From assembly GCA_037576215.1 (NCBI GenBank), contig JBANDB010000007.1, positions 3,069,001-3,133,000 on the forward strand: DNA of 64,000 nucleotides. Reading direction: 5' to 3'. The first letter of the stretch is position 1; every line of letters begins with the position of its first letter. The notes beneath the pieces are model-generated. The model was not told the DNA's origin and did not search any database. It was given only the letters and a program-made list of their open reading frames with translations. Source of the DNA: Armillaria gallica. Lineage: Eukaryota; Basidiomycota; Agaricomycetes; Agaricales; Physalacriaceae. This document shows, in pieces, positions 1 to 12,216 of this stretch. Both the position numbers and the translations under genes were made by a program.

Positions 1-2191
1 CCATAAGCCTAAGACTTGATGTCCTCTAATATAATGAGCTGAGGTGAAATCATTGTCTACAAAGCACAGATTCATTAGGTCTAACATTTTTTGTATGTTT
101 AGATAGATAGATGCATACATGTTTGATGAATAGTCTACCAGGTACCTCAAATTGCAATTTCTCGATATGTTTGCACTTGCATTCTCACCCACGGTTGCCT
201 AACCAGTAGTAAACTCTGTTATATAACTATCATATTGGAGTCAAGATCCTGTCCTCATCATCCACATTGCATTTCTTCTGATGATCTCTGTTCATCAAGT
301 CAGCATTAGGTTTCTGCTCGGGTATTCTTCAACATAATCAGCCCAAGGTCCATTCCTCGTTCGAGCATTCCTGGAGACTCATTGGCAGTGTATCTGCTAG
401 TGTAATGGTGTACGTTCAGACATGGCATGCCTCAGACAGGCAAAGATTGACCAGCGATAATCCAGCATCAACACTCAAAATGGTCTGTTCATATAATCTG
501 ATACTACCAAGTAGAATGCCATGATGCCCATCTCTGCATCACTAGCCACTCAATATATTCAGTCTCAGTTTAATACTCGAAATACTTACAGCCTATGCTT
601 CCTGGCAGGTATCGGCTCCCAGGGTACATTAGTATATACAAAAGAAACTGAGGGTGGCACAGTTGATGAACTTGTTGGCGAGAATACCAAGCTTGCCATC
701 AGTTCGTTCAAAGATTCAGAGAACATCAGACCCCTTTGGCGAGCGGTTTTAGTATTTCACCATCGGCCTGTAATACTGGTATGTGATACATTGGTGGTGA
801 GAACAAGTGCAAACTCCTCTGACAATGGGTACCACAAAGATTAGAACATTAAACCGTATTTATTGGAGGTATAGTGCGAATGCTAATATACATGGTGAAC
901 TTATGGTACCGACTAACAGTATAGAATTAGTATATCCGAGACCCTCGCACCTAGTTTCAACCCCCAAAGTTTTTGAATCTGTAGGTATGACAAATATGTC
1001 CAATCTATATATTCCTCCCATCAATGCCCCACGTGGCGAGCTTTGCTGTGAGCGTAGGAAGATAAGCAGTCAGAAAAATCCATCACTGAAAGGGAAAGAA
1101 AGTACTCACAATTCGTCCTGGAAATCAATGTGATCGTTCTTGTTATAGTACACCTTGGCCGAGAGACAACGACCCAATGCCAAATGGACACGGTTGAGGG
1201 CAACCTTGATAGATTCACATGGGAGCCACGCGTCTCGCCAGTGAGAGTGGGCAAAGTGAATGGATCCCAACAACACTCTATCCATACCATATAACTTTAG
1301 CATCTTGTGCGGATTGCGACCATGGCGTCCAAGTGATCTGGCCCAATGGGTTCAGTCTGATATATGCGCAGAGATATCATGGATGTACCTGACAGCAACT
1401 ATACCATCACGATGCTCGAGAACACGTTGCAAGGTAGACTGAAGGCGGATGAGGCAGGCGCAAACCTCAGCGAGGGCGGTGGCGTTCCAATTGACGAGTT
1501 CACTCTGTGCTACGACAATGTATAGCTTGGACATTATGTGCTGAAAAGATGGCATCAGTAACAACATGCCAGAGAGCCAGATGCGTACGAAAAGTAAGAA
1601 GCTGAGTGCTTGAGGATTCAATCGGACCGGGTTCCGGGATTTATAGAGGCTACCCGTTATGACAATGGGCACTTATTGGGCTTGAAATGGACCAGATTCC
1701 ATGTGGGTATATGCGATTACTCGTTATGGCAATGAGCGCTTATTGGATTGGACCGGGGTTGAACACATATATAACAATTCTTTACGGTATAAAGTACAAA
1801 ATTCTGAAAGACATCAACAAGAACTAATATCAGGCTTGAACATCATACAGTTGTGTAGCGCATGCAGGAAGCTGCGCAACAGCTTTTCCAGAGTATTGAT
1901 GGCCTTTGGAGCCTCCTGCCACTCGGTCTGGTTCTCACATTTGAACTCTCCGACAAGGTATTTTGCAACCCGACGCTGGTACCAAGATCCAAAAGCTTAC
2001 ATCAAGACCACTTCCTCTCTAACTGGCGTCTTTTGGAATATGTTCTGTTGATCAACTTCATCTTCTGTCCTGTAGAAGCCTCCCACCTCTGTTACTCTTG
2101 ATGACGAATCTGATGTGACGTGTTCTTCAGGTGCCTCCTCCATTGCCAAGCTCAGGGAACACCCCCATGTTTCAGAGCAGCATGGAGAACT
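1..2191. other. No recognised gene
   Basis: Only short overlapping reading frames occur on both strands and none shows a motif I recognise. The longest minus-strand frame (1352-1672) has a hydrophobic stretch but no family signature. Probably decayed repeat or intergenic DNA. Confidence 0.4.
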
Positions 2192-2617
2192 TCATAGCTT
2201 TGAAACAGTTACTTGCGCCTCCTCATAGCTCATATAGTCATCTATACCCAGCTGGAAGCCCTTGACTCCATAAGGAATGCACTCCGCTGCTCTGAGAGAC
2301 ATCCTTGGTGTGCAATCTTGACGATAGATGCACTTACAGGTGGAAAGTCTGATACCCCAGGAACACAGATGTTCTAAGACTTCATCCAAAGTAACCGTCT
2401 TCAGTTGGCGGAGGCACATGAGAACCGCACTCGCTGTGCCTACGGTCAACTCATAGTCATGCTTTTTGCGCACGCTCGCCAGGTAATTTGGACTTGATGA
2501 TTTGAAATCCAACCATAGCGGAGGAAAACAATGAGGTAGCATACCCCTTGAGACGAGACCATTCAGTAGCACACTGAGGTCCCTCTCTGATTGGGGATTA
2601 TAGAAAGCCCTGTCCAT
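2192..2617 (-). CDS. Hypothetical protein fragment
   Basis: A 141-codon frame that begins with ATG and ends with a stop. I do not recognise the product. The translation has ordinary composition, with a run of leucine, valine and cysteine residues in the middle and an acidic C-terminus, and shows no signal peptide or membrane segment. The frame upstream is not obviously continued by a spliced exon. It lies in a stretch that otherwise holds only short frames, so it may be an exon of a decayed gene rather than a functional unit. Calling it coding rests on length and composition alone. Confidence 0.25.
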   Translation of the reverse strand: MDRAFYNPQSERDLSVLLNGLVSRGMLPHCFPPLWLDFKSSSPNYLASVRKKHDYELTVGTASAVLMCLRQLKTVTLDEVLEHLCSWGIRLSTCKCIYRQDCTPRMSLRAAECIPYGVKGFQLGIDDYMSYEEAQVTVSKL

Positions 2618-3234
2618 ATACTGACATGATAAGGACGACTCGCATCTCGTGGCCTTCTGAGAGGTGAGAGGTGTCTAGGATGACGAACTGAATCATATTG
2701 GGGCTGCGGTATTGCATCCATGGAATGCTTCTGCCAGTATAATTCAAGCACTGCAAGAAGCGGCAGCGACAGGTGGCATGGGTGTCAACAGAAACAAAAG
2801 CTTGATGCAGAATGGAGCTGATCGACCAACTCCAGATATACAGTGGGATCCACAGGGAGCCAGGCAGAGGTTTGTTGAGCAGGGTCTACTGGTCCTCTCA
2901 CAGGGATTGGTCGCAAAGGCGAGGAAAAGCTGCATCCTGGGACCAACAGCTCTGAAGTGTGAGATATTCAAGCTTCTCATGCAAAGAAAGTTAGTCACCA
3001 TTTGGTTCTCGTACGGAATTACTTATGTGTTGGCTATCTCCTCAGGTACTTCATAGTGTTTAAGGCTGGATAAATTGTAGTTAGCCCCCACGTTGCGTTT
3101 GCCAAAGATGTAAACCCGTTTTGCTACTCACTTCATTTGAGTCCAGCATTACGATTCTAACCTGAAGTCCTCACAGATGTGCGGCAGTACCATGGTACAT
3201 CCATTGCTTGTCTTGTTTCTCATTGAATTGCTAA
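2618..3234. other. No recognised gene
   Basis: A plus-strand frame at 2712-3056 (114 codons) has no recognisable motif. Nothing else stands out. Confidence 0.35.
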
Positions 3235-3655
3235 TATGAGTAAGGAATACTAGTAGTGATGCACCGTCCATAAGTGCAAAGTGGGCAAGAATTCCAGCGG
3301 TTCTGAAGTAAACACCCCAGATTATCCGCAAAGAGAAAAGACAACCAATCCCAGCCAAAGTGAAGCCCTGGCAAGGGTTTGGGCAGACGTCCAACAGATT
3401 CAAAGTCAACAGTCAGGACGCAAGATTTCAAACCCCAATGACCTTCTGATTCAAACAAGTACATCGGGATACAACTCTGCATCATATCATGCTTTGACAA
3501 GTCCAAAGTCATTGTTCCACGACAGCTCAGGATTTATTCTGCTGTGTCCATGGCGGCCATCCAGACAGTAAATATTCTATGCCAAGATATCAGTAGAATG
3601 CGCAGACTTTCTGCGTCAGCAGGTAAGAACTTGTGTCTGAATTAATATGCACGAC
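3235..3655 (-). repeat. Dispersed repeat R1, copy a
   Basis: This segment matches, in reverse orientation, parts of 9283-10290, 17795-18650, 30905-31480 and 34140-34380. Shared landmarks are the strings around 'aagtacatcgggatac', 'ccaatgaccttctgattc' and 'gcagtatttcc'. On the plus strand of this copy an open frame (3281-3571) contains the peptide 'SEALARVWADVQQIQSQ', which is also open on the minus strand of copy b. The repeat could be a decayed transposable element or a multiply copied gene fragment. Its ends are approximate. Confidence 0.75.
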
Positions 3656-5534
3656 AGTATGGCTCACTGTTTCTGTAGAACTTTAGAAGAGGTTGTTCTT
3701 TTGATGTTAATTTGGAGAATCCCACAGAAACGATGGAATCTGATTTCTCTTCTAGTCACACAGAAGCATCTTCACATCGTTGCATCCGTTAGTATACAAG
3801 TCATGAGCTGCTTGTCATCCAACCCAATGTACAAGAGACAGTGACAATCATGGAGATGCCTGTCTCATACTCACTACCGATGTGGCTTGCACCCTGGCTG
3901 TAATTGGTACTCGATCTGATATCAGGGAAACAAGACTCTCCTACCAGATTCAATACTTCTACGAGACAAACATGACATATGTTGGCCTCGACGTCTGGAT
4001 TCCATGGGCACAACCATCAGGAGTCGCCAACTTACCTTTCTCCCTGTTAGGCTGTCACTTCTTAAAGTCTCCAAACCTTCTCACCAAGAACCACCTGATC
4101 TCCTACCCTCGTTAATTCTACTCTGGTGGCATTCCAAGGCGAGAAGTCACAGCCACTTCCACACAAACCTCAACATTCACCTTGCTGCTAGGATTGTGCG
4201 GCCCGTGGCCTTCAGGGAGTCTGCTCATTGTTCAACAGAGTTGGATTACGATCCAAGCTTCTTAACAACAACGTTAGATTCCTCATCGTCTATTAAGACT
4301 ATGCGATGGAGTTGGACTACGATCCCACCTCCTCAACGACCACTGATTGGACCACAGCCTCCTGTCGAGTTGGACTGCAATCCAAGTGTCCATCTCACGC
4401 CTAGTATCGACATGAGCAACAGGCCGGGGGAGTGGCAGCAAGTGTATCTGAGCACTGCAAATGACTTCAACGAATCTTATATATGTAGAGCCCGGTACTC
4501 TTCACGTGTACAATAATGGTCCGCTAATAATAAAGTACCTTCATTGTTGCTATAATGCAGTATTGTCTGCTTACATCAATACCTCTATGTTTTAGCCCCT
4601 CCAATGTGCTGTTTTCGATAAGATTCGGAAGATTTTTGGGAAATAGCTCTAGATCTTTGATTCTGTCTCGCCCGATTTCTTGCTTTTTAACACATAAGAA
4701 TTCCTTGGTATAATCATCGAGTTCAGAATAGAAGATACCTCCATTCTTAGGAAAGCTATTCACTGGAGATATGTGCCGAATGCGTACCAATACTGAAAGC
4801 AGGAAGAAAAAAATAGGAATGGACGTCTACCCGATGTCTGAAACTCTTCGATGTGCTCTGCCGTGGCCCACATTTATGATCTTGTTTGGTGCCCTGAGGT
4901 TGCAGCCAAAATTTATGTCAGAGGAGCAAACACTATGGGGGAGGGACAGTCTATTTTCGCCCTTTGTCCTTGGGTAAACATTTTATCCTTAGATTTCAGA
5001 TGGGGCTCACAGGTGGAAGCGGCCCCTGAATATTTTCAGAAATCCCTTTCTTTCTCTGACTGTAGCCAACACACCGGGTCAGTCTTGATTGACAATGATG
5101 TTCTTGAGCACCAAGTTGCTTTGCTCTCTTGGCATTCGGATTTGGTCATTCTTATCACAGTAAAGACAAAGGACTTTACCCACAAACATGCGGCATAATT
5201 CTTCTCCACTTTTCACAGCACATCACACGGCGATCATCAATCTGTATCTGATCTATGTTCATACACAGAGAGATCGCAAGGTAAGTTCTATGAAAAACAT
5301 CATGTAGCCAAACATGTTCGGGTGTGAGTAACTACGAGGAATGACGTTGGTTGAACTTGAGGTCCAACTCAAGATAATTAAGATGGGAGGATGGGAATAG
5401 AAAGTAAAGTATCTGAAAAAGTCTATGTGAAGCAGACTCGGATGGTTGGATACCGGCACTGATTCCAAGTCTCAGACATCGGGACGGTGTCCGGAGTCCA
5501 GGCATGATGCCTACATATAGGTTCCAATCGTTTC
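3656..5534. other. No clearly recognised gene
   Basis: There are frames of 170 codons at 4004-4516 (plus) and 88 codons at 4524-4790 (minus). The minus frame shares the pattern FP(K/R)xGG(I/L)xY(S/T)EL with a minus-strand frame at 9800-10030 inside repeat R1 copy b, so this may be a diverged R1 relative. I see nothing else. Confidence 0.35.
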
Positions 5535-5711
5535 ATGTTGCGACAAAGGCTCTCCAAGAGCAACAATGGTTTCTATGCATTTCCAAGAATCACATTGTGT
5601 GACGTTCAAGACAAAGGCTATAGGCACACAGCGAGGACTTTTAAACCGAGTGAGGGCCCTCTGAAGTCACTATTCAATCTTCAATATTACCCACTACTCT
5701 CAACTGTTGCC

Positions 5712-6203
5712 ATGCCAAAATTCATAGGTTCCACCTCCACTCTCCTCTGGAGCCAGATGCAGGCCGACCTCCACCTATTCTCTACCCATGACTCGTCCAT
5801 GTACCCAAAATTTTGCCTTGTGCATAGAACTGTGACGGTTGGTCTCGGATTTATCTACAGAGAATTTCAAGCAGCCAAAGACAGTGCATGGATCCCAATC
5901 CCCTGCCATGTCCCCGCAGACCTCCACGTCAAACAAGCAGATGGTACCTATACTGTATTACCCGTGGAGCGCTACTTCCTCCATGGGTGGGGTCGGTTGA
6001 TTGGGTGGTCTATGCCTTGGGGTCGAAAGTACAAACTGAAGATGAGGCGCAGACAGGACGGGAAACCAATAAAAATTCACTACAAAAAGCACAACAGGGT
6101 TGAGGGGTTGGCGCCTGGAGTTCCTGACAACAAGGGCAAAAAGCATTCGGGCACATACATTGCCTGGGATGTCCAAATCCAGAGTAGCTGCAGGATTGGC
6201 TGA
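5712..6203 (+). CDS. Unknown-family protein, member A
   Basis: A 163-residue product of unknown function. It is clearly homologous to the 170-residue product at 30218-30730. Shared positions run along the whole length: 'QADLH' / 'QMDVH', an LV(H/N)R(T/S)V block, 'YREFQ' / 'YAEYQ', an ADLxV/GDLFV block, 'IGWSM' / 'IGWHM' before a G(R/E)KY turn, a GxPxxIHY block, and a C-terminal (H)xGTYxxWxxQxQS motif. The ATG at 5712 was chosen because homology with member B starts there; the frame is open another 59 codons upstream. No signal peptide or membrane helix is seen, so a soluble cytosolic protein is likely. The last exon end overlaps an inverted repeat shared with 14.4-15.1 kb. The start context and any 5' intron are uncertain. 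Confidence 0.6.
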   Translation: MPKFIGSTSTLLWSQMQADLHLFSTHDSSMYPKFCLVHRTVTVGLGFIYREFQAAKDSAWIPIPCHVPADLHVKQADGTYTVLPVERYFLHGWGRLIGWSMPWGRKYKLKMRRRQDGKPIKIHYKKHNRVEGLAPGVPDNKGKKHSGTYIAWDVQIQSSCRIG

Positions 6204-6890
6204 AAGGGGGGGGGGGGCGAGTGGCTTCAGATTTCGATTTGCCTTCTGTTCAGCTGAGAACCAACTCAGCCTCCGCATGGCTATAAAAAGTTCTGTGCCG
6301 TGATATGCAATTTTCTGTAGTCCTGATGTCAGATTTACTATATCAAGTGTATAATAATGGTCTGCAACACACTCTAAAACAATACGCTGCGCACACAGCT
6401 GTTGATTTGGAGAGGAGCACACTAACTGAGGATGTGAGAATGGCAGGCGATGTCTCATTCAAGTGGAACGGGACAGAAAGAAGCGTGCTCCTCTTCAAAA
6501 TCATCAGAGGGCAGGCACCTGGAGGTTACGGTAATCATTGACAACCGTGCAGATCAGAGAGCTCTACAGCCGACAGCTATATATATTTTTGCCCTTGTAT
6601 CAACATGACATCCTACCTTGACCTGTACGCAAGCTTTTGCCAGCTTGTAACTGCAAGATATCGAGCATTTCGTGAAGTGCTCAGATGATGAGAGCAAAGC
6701 CAGAGTTGGTATCCCTTCTCCATGAGAACAGAGGGTTATATGGGAGATAATAGCACCAGACAGTACTGCCATGGCTACAGCGGGCTACGTCGTGTACTGT
6801 AACGGTTAAGTCTAAGGTCCTGCGAAAGAAGCCCTTCGGAGTTTGAAATGACGTGCCAAAAGTCCAGCCTGTCATGGTCCCTCCTTCTCA
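6130..6890 (+). repeat. Inverted repeat unit, copy 1
   Basis: This stretch contains the last codons of member A plus about 650 bp downstream. It recurs in reverse orientation at about 14440-15083, with many substitutions and small indels. Matching landmarks include 'gacatcctaccttgacctg' here against its complement near 14605, 'gtgtactgtaacgg' against its complement near 14535, and the peptide 'ECVADHYYTLDIVNLTS' (minus strand here, plus strand there). The two copies bracket the F-box genes. Confidence 0.75.
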
Positions 6891-7858
6891 TGGTGGCGAA
6901 CCCGAGGTACTTCAGCGCTGTGACTTTGAGCCTAATCATCCTGCTGACCACCAGGTACGTACCGGTTGATACCTGTAAAAGCGTACTTAGTATGCAGAGA
7001 CCAAAGGCTTGCTCAAGCCGACAACCCTGTATAGACCTATTTGCATTCCTCCTCAAGCGACATCCCTTTCCTGCCATTTTAATCTGGAAGAGCCGGTGGG
7101 TATTTGATTAGTCTGCTGCCTATCCGAAAAACAATGCCAGGTTTACGGATCAATATTCCTCTACCCGGTTGAAAGTGGGAGATACTGCTTTGTCCCATCT
7201 GTTCTTTGCATGCTCGGCCTCCGTCTCTTCATCCACACATCGATATTCTCGCTTTCTGATTGGCCCAGTCTCCTGATGAATGACATGACACCATATGGAA
7301 CACCTGAGGGTCTTGCTTTCCTATTGGCTTAATTCACATCCCGGCAACGCTTCTGGTATAGGCGTGTCATTATTTTGACTTCCATACACCCAAAATAAAT
7401 GTGAATGGCTTTGGGCTCTAAAGCGACCACCTTGCCTTTGGCGTGTACGCTCTATGATGAGAATCTAGTCAAGAAGAAAACCATGTTGATATATGTTTAT
7501 TCAGCACAGCCAAAACATTACATTGCGATGTAGATTGGCAGGTTATGCAGCCCTCATTTGAACACGATTGATATCTGTGTCGACGGTCAACACTTGATCG
7601 AAGCAGTTGTGAGTTCATCAACGGTCAGCTATTGACATATTGAAGTTGAAATCTTGCACCCTGACATAGATTAACAGCACACCATATAGTATGAGAAATG
7701 GGTACAACAATTCCAAAGGGTAAATACATGAAAAAAGAGCAATGTAATATTGATATTTATGTCGGTGGCATGTAATCATGTAGGTCGTTTTGAATTAATT
7801 AATTAGGAGCGAGATGTCGCCACTGTGCTCTGATGTTGTCGCGCTCTTTCAAGTGATT
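6891..7858. other. No recognised gene
   Basis: No frame of note beyond 7111 and no motif, RNA gene or repeat was recognised. It separates the inverted repeat unit from the 3' end of the BRCT pseudogene. Confidence 0.4.
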
Positions 7859-9087
7859 TCAGTGAACTATCAATCGAGAAAGCTGCAAAGAAATGAGATT
7901 GATGGCAGTAGAGAAAGTTGACAGGTTTGCACATGAATCAGTCTCATCAACCGAACTGTCTGCAATGAGAGAATCCGAGAAGAGGTCGTCTGGGTGTGTA
8001 AATGCAATAGGTTTGGGTATCATCAACTTTCTCGTACGCTACAAGCCAGCGTCAGCAAATTAAAAGAGCATGGAGATAAAACATCCTACTTTATTGACAC
8101 CAGCGATATTTATACCCTCTAAGCTGATGGTGTACTGAGTCTCGTCAAGGTGTTGGAGTTTCTCGGCACACTCTACGATCCATTGCAAACCAACAACAAA
8201 AGGTTTTGTCTCCAGTTGCCTATCCAACAATCAACTACCTAGCCAGGAACTGAAGTAAAGATAATGTGCCAACCGTCCCATCCTTGAATACGAGATGCGT
8301 GCATGTCAATCCAAAGTTCTTCATTACCTACCCAAAAAATAGAATTCGAAAGTGCATAATATAATAGACCCACGCACCTTTGCTCCCAAGTGTTTCAGCA
8401 TGTCAATGAAGACATCTCCACAATCAATACTATCAGAAACTCATACGTCGACATAGACCTTAACCCCAGATAAGATGCTCAAGCTGGGGTCATCAGGGTT
8501 CTTCGACCTGGAAACCTTACGCCCGGAATATAAATCATCACGCCTGGCCTTGTTGTTGTTGTTGTTCAAGCTCAAGGTTTGTTTGGGGCCGAGTCCATTG
8601 GGTTTCCTTGCTGTTGAAGAGGATGCACCGAAGAAGGTGTCGAAGGATGAGTGCTTGTAGAACTCCGGAGGCCCTCTCTTTTCGGAGGTGTCGCTGGAGG
8701 TCCCATATCTTCAGATACTTTAGGCGGGGAGGTGGTGGCATGGGATAGCATATTGAAGGCCATCGAAGCCCTTCTCGATGCATTCTTACCCCAACCATCT
8801 GCCTCATCTACAGCTTTCCATTTGCCCTTAACCAAGTGAGCACCAACTAATTCATACAACTCCATCGCCTCAGGCGTAGGTGCAGCAACCTTTGACTCCC
8901 AGACAGATTTAGCACTGCTGTGTGTCTGTTTAACGCCAATCATTATATTGTTGCCGTCTCCATCACCACTTCCTTTCACAGCTCTGGCAGGAACAATGGG
9001 TAAGGGCATCTTTTGATGGACTTTCCGAATCGCTTTATATGGAAAGATACTGGGTTTGCCCCTCTGAAGGCCGCCCGTACCTGACAT
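7859..9087 (-). pseudogene. Broken BRCT-domain protein gene
   Basis: Reading the minus strand from 9087 gives a basic, serine- and proline-rich region ending near 8572. One frame shift then leads into an asparagine run and a BRCT-like core. The core has a 'SGVKVYVDV' strand, then VFIDMLKHLGAK and, after an intron near 8371-8300, 'CTHLVFKDG'. The next exon contains VVGLQWIVECAEK, the conserved tryptophan helix of BRCT domains. The last exon ends at a stop at 7861-7859. The frame is broken by a TGA at 8443-8441, where related domains have arginine, and by the shift near 8572. BRCT domains bind phosphopeptides in DNA-damage signalling. The tail resembles agaric proteins with a single C-terminal BRCT, but I cannot name an orthologue. 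It is probably a decayed duplicate. Confidence 0.65.
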
Positions 9088-9282
9088 GAGCCGATCGGGC
9101 TGTGTTAGAGCATCCTTCTTGAAGAAATCGGGGACAGATCATTATGTGAGCATTGGCTTGGATGACACGCTGCAGCTGTCATACTCTTGCTTGAGCTAGC
9201 CATACTTAATTCCATGGAACCATGAGTCGCAGAACGGGGTAATGTACCAGTATGATGAGAACTTGTAGATCTAGCATCGCCC

Positions 9283-10290
9283 TGAGATTCGTCAAGTTAA
9301 CATGAAGAGAGCGGCATCTTTGAAGGTGGGTCATACAGTCATGCACATTAATTCAGACACAGGTTCTTACCTGTCAGGTCCGCACGTTCTATTGATTTCT
9401 TGGCATAAAAATATTTACGATGGCCGCCGTGTACACAGTGGAATAGATCCTGCGATACAGGCTTGGAAATACTGCTGTCGTGAAACAATGGGTTTGAACT
9501 TGCAACGATATGGCACACCTGTATCCCGATGTACTTGTTTGGATCAGAAGGTCATTGGGGTTTGAAATCTTGCATTCTGACTTTTGACTTTGCAACTGTC
9601 GGACGTCTGACCAAACCCTTGCCAGGGCTTCACTTTGGCTGGGTTTGGCTATATCTTCTCTTCGCGGGTAACCTGGGGTGTTTACTTCAGAACCACTAGA
9701 ATTGTTGCCCACTTTGCGCTTACGGATGGTCACAGTACATTACTATTCCTTACTACTTGTAGCCCTGTCATACAAGTCAACGGTACATCTAATATTGCTT
9801 CACTGACACAAGAAACTGAGGCAATATTTACAGAGCTTACCTGTTGGTTCCGGCGTCTGGATCTTGTATTCTAACTTTCTGTCTTCAGTCGAGATCTGGT
9901 AATGTTTTGCGAGGTGAGCACTGACTTTCTTTGGAAGAACATGGCCTTGAACTGTCAATTCAGTGTAAAGGAGTCCACCTGTCCTAGGGAATGTTGAGAT
10001 AAGCGCCAGGATGTAAATCACTGTTTCCACGGTGGTACTGTATGCCGAGTGTCAGAATGGATGTGGCCTTCTGGTTACATGGAGATGCAAAGAATCGGAA
10101 TCGCAACCAAACCAACAAATAATTTTATTGCCTGCTTTCGCTTCTCAACATGATCACATATGCAGTTTTCGAGATGATTAAGCGCTGAAATCGCATTCGA
10201 CTCTCTGGCTGTAGTTAACTTCCATCTGTTTGGCATAAACAGACCCAACGAGGGCCTCTTGTACATTAATCACATGCACTGCCCTTCTGA
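9283..10290 (+). repeat. Dispersed repeat R1, copy b
   Basis: This is the longest R1 copy. It starts at a 'gtcaagttaacatgaagag' block shared with copy e (34155) and, in weaker form, with copy d (30920). It runs through the 'tgtacttgtttg', 'ggtcattggggttt' and 'gtcggacgtctg' landmarks to a last segment (10100-10290) that matches 18470-18650. Three minus-strand frames in it (10266-10075, 10030-9800 and 9733-9389) have relatives in other copies, so the element may be a copied and decayed coding gene whose sense strand is minus. One frame carries an FPRTGGLLYTEL motif faintly like fungal phosphotransferase-type kinases; I do not rely on that. Confidence 0.75.
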
Positions 10291-10689
10291 GGATGTAATG
10301 ATATGGATAGATATCCTTCGACCTGCGGATTTGCTTAGATTAACATTTTTTCCTCATCTCAACCAATCTGAACACTCCCTCATGCAAATCATTTCTCATC
10401 TCTCTAAGTATGGCCAGTGACGGGGTAGGCCTTGGCAGAATGCTATCTATGCAATTTCCACCATTCTGCACACATCAGAGCAGTGTGCACACCGAAAACG
10501 TACTTTTTATATTTAACTCGGCTTTTACCCGGCTTCAGATCCAAATCGGCAACCGAGATGCATATAATGATCGCAATTCATGTGCACAGCCCAAGTCTAC
10601 ATCTGCCAATTCCTCACTGCCTGGACACGAGGTAGGTTCCGTTTGCTACCGTTTTATTTAGTATGACTCAAGCCTGATAGGCAACAGCC

Positions 10690-12216
10690 ATGAGCAACCA
10701 CATAGACATTGCAGAGCTTTTGCCATTGCACTTTCTCACAGAGTTGGAGCTCTCAGAATTGGGTATTATCCCAATACAAGAATCCCTTTCGAGCACACGG
10801 CATGATCTTGAAGACATAGATGAACATTTGAAGGTTTTGCAGCAGAAACGGCAGACTGCTCAGAGCGTCTTCCTTATCCATCACTCTCTTTGTTCTCCAT
10901 GCCCCATCTGGCGATTACCACTGGAGTTGCTCCAGAAAGTACTACGGATGACAGTTAAAGATTACTTTTGGCTGGGGGATATCAAGGCTTCCCTATGGTC
11001 CATTAGTCATGTATGCGTGAAATGGCAGAGCGTGGCGTTGAGCGATGGGCACATGTGGGCAGAATTCAGTGTCATCAATGCGAGCTATGCCATTCCTAGC
11101 CATCACCTCGTATCTCTTGTTCTCGAAAGAGCAAACAGACTACCCCTCACCTTCAGTCTGACAACCTCGTTCAACAAAGGTCTTTCCAAAATGGATGCAA
11201 GCAACGCTCATCAAGTGATGATGAAACTTGTGGAGGAATCTACATCGTGGAGATTCGTCTCTCTTTCTCTCGACTTCATATGTCTTCTCGATGACCCCTT
11301 TGCCATGCTCCATAATCGGCTCTCCTCTCTTGAATCACTGAGCGTCTCTGCAGGATCAGGGCCAGGAAATATGTCCCTAATTGGTCGCCTTTTCACCGAC
11401 TGCCTGCAGTTGCGCCATGTCACATTGGAGGATGCTGAAGTGGAATTTGACATGCCATGGAGCCAATTAACTATTCTTACTTCATTTCACTGTGATTCGA
11501 GCTATATGTTCCAAATCATCGCACTATCCAAAAATCTTCGCACATTGGAACTTCCTTACATCAGCCACTCCCCAATCCATACTTCTGGCATGGGTCCCCT
11601 CGATGTCATTGAGCTTTCTTTCCTTAAATCGTTATTGCTGGGCAGTGCTGCCCTCCTTTCCCGCCTGGTTCTTCCTGCACTTAGCACCCTCACATTGCGA
11701 AACAGAGAAGCAGACTGTCTGGCCGATTCATTGAATATTGCACCATTTCTAGACTGTTCACAGTGTCTCCTCTATACTCTAGAGATCTCCCATCTAGATG
11801 TTAAACACCTTCCGGATATCTTCAGTCATTGCAGAGGCCTGGAGCACTTGGTCTTGTCTAAAACCACCAATAGCCCCCATTTGTACCTCCAGGATGTTCT
11901 GTCACTTTGCAGGGGGCCAGAAGAGGACTGTCTGTTACCCAGGTTGATGATGTTAACGATATCGCTACAGATCTTGGATGAATATGGAATGGGTTTTTAT
12001 GGTCCTCCCCCCAGTGCTGTTCCATTGTTGGAGATGGTTGAATCTAGAGATGATTTTGGGACCGCGCAGATTGACATCATCCAGGGAACAGAGCATTATG
12101 GAAGCCTGGTTCCAGATGAATCGTGCATTCAGAGAGTGCAAGCATTAAGAGAAAGCAGAAGAAGAGCAGAGTATTGTGTAGACGGTAAGAAATTGTTTCA
12201 ATTTAGACACTGGTGA
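10690..12216 (+). CDS. F-box protein with leucine-rich C-terminal part
   Basis: A 508-residue product. Residues 36-62 form a likely coiled coil, followed by an F-box-like motif at residues about 72-125 beginning CPIWRLPLELLQKVL and ending with VCVKWQSVALSDGHMW, the usual agaric form (proline, leucine-rich helix, then V-C-x-x-W). The remaining 380 residues are rich in leucine with repeated LxxLxLxx segments, consistent with degenerate leucine-rich repeats. F-box proteins bind Skp1 and bring substrates to SCF ubiquitin ligases. The frame is intact from ATG to stop. An alternative 3' end is possible: a GTAAG donor at about 12184 and a CACAG acceptor near 12237 would replace the last 11 residues by a few others. 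Such genes are strongly expanded in agarics and substrates are unknown. Confidence 0.85.
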   Translation: MSNHIDIAELLPLHFLTELELSELGIIPIQESLSSTRHDLEDIDEHLKVLQQKRQTAQSVFLIHHSLCSPCPIWRLPLELLQKVLRMTVKDYFWLGDIKASLWSISHVCVKWQSVALSDGHMWAEFSVINASYAIPSHHLVSLVLERANRLPLTFSLTTSFNKGLSKMDASNAHQVMMKLVEESTSWRFVSLSLDFICLLDDPFAMLHNRLSSLESLSVSAGSGPGNMSLIGRLFTDCLQLRHVTLEDAEVEFDMPWSQLTILTSFHCDSSYMFQIIALSKNLRTLELPYISHSPIHTSGMGPLDVIELSFLKSLLLGSAALLSRLVLPALSTLTLRNREADCLADSLNIAPFLDCSQCLLYTLEISHLDVKHLPDIFSHCRGLEHLVLSKTTNSPHLYLQDVLSLCRGPEEDCLLPRLMMLTISLQILDEYGMGFYGPPPSAVPLLEMVESRDDFGTAQIDIIQGTEHYGSLVPDESCIQRVQALRESRRRAEYCVDGKKLFQFRHW

